Shown: in pieces, positions 63,558 through 64,000 of the stretch | Layout: each line of letters starts with the position of its first letter | How positions within the stretch are numbered: position 1 is the stretch's first letter | DNA from: Pseudorhodoplanes sinuspersici | GTDB taxonomy: Bacteria; Pseudomonadota; Alphaproteobacteria; Rhizobiales; Xanthobacteraceae | DNA length: 64,000 nt | Assembly (NCBI RefSeq): GCF_002119765.1 | Contig: NZ_CP021112.1 | Coordinates: 372,001-436,000 of the forward strand | Reading direction: 5' to 3' | The notes under the pieces: generated by a model | The model's input: only the letters and a program-made list of their open reading frames with translations | Database searches by the model: none | Told to the model about the DNA's origin: nothing | Made by a program: the position numbers and the translations under genes

Positions 63558-64000
63558 TTAAACAACACTTGCAGTCGGCGCGACACGTACATTGTAGTGG
63601 TCACGCAGAATGCGGACGAACTCTTCCGTTTGCTCTACGTGTGGAAAGTGGCCGGCACCATCCAATGTGTGATGAGTACAGAGAGGAAGATAGCTACTAT
63701 ACGCTGTGTAGTAGCCGTCAAAGACAACGCGATCTTTAGCGCCTGACACCAGAAGTGTCGGTATCTTAATTCGATGCAGCCAGTTCTTTAACTGTGGGTT
63801 GTGCATGTAGGGTTTCCAACAGAAGAACGCGAGGGATTCACGACTCCGGAAATACCCCGTCAGATCTTCGTCGCTCAATGATGCTAAATCCTGATACCCT
63901 TGGCTCGGATCCGCATAGGCAATCGCTCTGAACTCTTCATCTGTAAGAGCGAAGACGTCTTCTATGTCACGCGATTCTCGATCCCGCACTTTGATTCCAA
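63558..64000 (-). CDS. Alpha/beta hydrolase, 5' end outside window
   Basis: The visible C-terminal 147 residues carry a lid region (YADPSQGYQDLASLSDEDLT), then KIPTLLVSGAKDRVVFDGYY with the catalytic Asp and DGAGHFPHVEQTEEF with the catalytic His of the alpha/beta hydrolase fold. The nucleophile elbow must lie beyond 64000. It is the first visible gene of the catabolic operon. Ester, lactone or C-C bond hydrolysis are all possible. Confidence 0.85.
   Translation of the reverse strand, partial: GIKVRDRESRDIEDVFALTDEEFRAIAYADPSQGYQDLASLSDEDLTGYFRSRESLAFFCWKPYMHNPQLKNWLHRIKIPTLLVSGAKDRVVFDGYYTAYSSYLPLCTHHTLDGAGHFPHVEQTEEFVRILRDHYNVRVAPTASVV

Overview
The window looks like chromosomal DNA of an alphaproteobacterium of the order Hyphomicrobiales (Rhizobiales), close to the Xanthobacteraceae/Bradyrhizobium group. 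This rests on the GC-rich coding sequence, many small Ala/Gly-rich exported proteins, several Bug-type (tripartite tricarboxylate) binding proteins without neighbouring permeases, and palindromic intergenic repeats of the kind common in those genomes. The genus cannot be fixed from the sequence alone. No rRNA, tRNA, CRISPR array, intact transposase or phage gene was recognised.

Layout. 1-6.4 kb: the 3' part of a fused hydantoinase/5-oxoprolinase (HyuA-HyuB), a small secreted protein, a cation efflux protein, an extensin-like lipoprotein and two small membrane proteins. 6.5-12.3 kb: a methionine/one-carbon operon on the minus strand (ArsR-methyltransferase fusion, metF, metH) headed by a GATATC-centred palindrome. 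12.5-21.1 kb: trmO, a dihydroxy-acid dehydratase, an orphan sulfonate/nitrate-type binding protein, an L,D-transpeptidase, a 2-dehydropantoate 2-reductase, a DUF4403 protein and an orphan amino-acid-type binding protein. 21.2-28.9 kb: a Bug protein and a sulfatase, then a TPP riboswitch and the thiamine operon thiO-thiS-thiG-thiE-thiC, which ends at a strong terminator.

29-43 kb is housekeeping and envelope DNA: lipoproteins, Nudix hydrolases, a MerR regulator divergent from a DUF2938 membrane protein with a textbook 19-bp-spacer promoter, CvpA, two cupins, ettA-tam-mltB and two paralogous glycine-zipper proteins. It also holds a 1.5-kb stretch without convincing genes (35.6-37.1 kb) that carries repeats and a 16-bp perfect inverted repeat. 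43-52 kb holds small lipoproteins, a decayed Bug fragment, a PAP2 phosphatase, a second MTHFR-family protein downstream of a luciferase-like flavoprotein, and a SAM methyltransferase.

52-64 kb is accessory catabolic DNA. A mandelate-racemase-type enzyme lies below a truncated fumarylacetoacetase-family gene. That gene abuts a truncated IclR regulator, and both 5' ends are missing at the same point. A ring-hydroxylating dioxygenase cluster follows (LysR, Rieske alpha, beta, rhodanese, Bug) with a perfect LysR-type palindrome ahead of the alpha gene. A decayed flavin monooxygenase and a lower-GC catabolic cluster come last (alpha/beta hydrolase, luciferase-like monooxygenase, FMN reductase, isochorismatase-type hydrolase). 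The enzyme classes of this last cluster parallel the Rut pyrimidine pathway, but the substrate is unknown.

The most notable non-coding signals are: a two-block promoter-like element shared by a cupin gene and the PAP2 gene (27/30 and 20/22 identities with identical spacing); an intrinsic terminator ending one base before the panE start codon; the MerR and LysR palindromes; and the TPP riboswitch.
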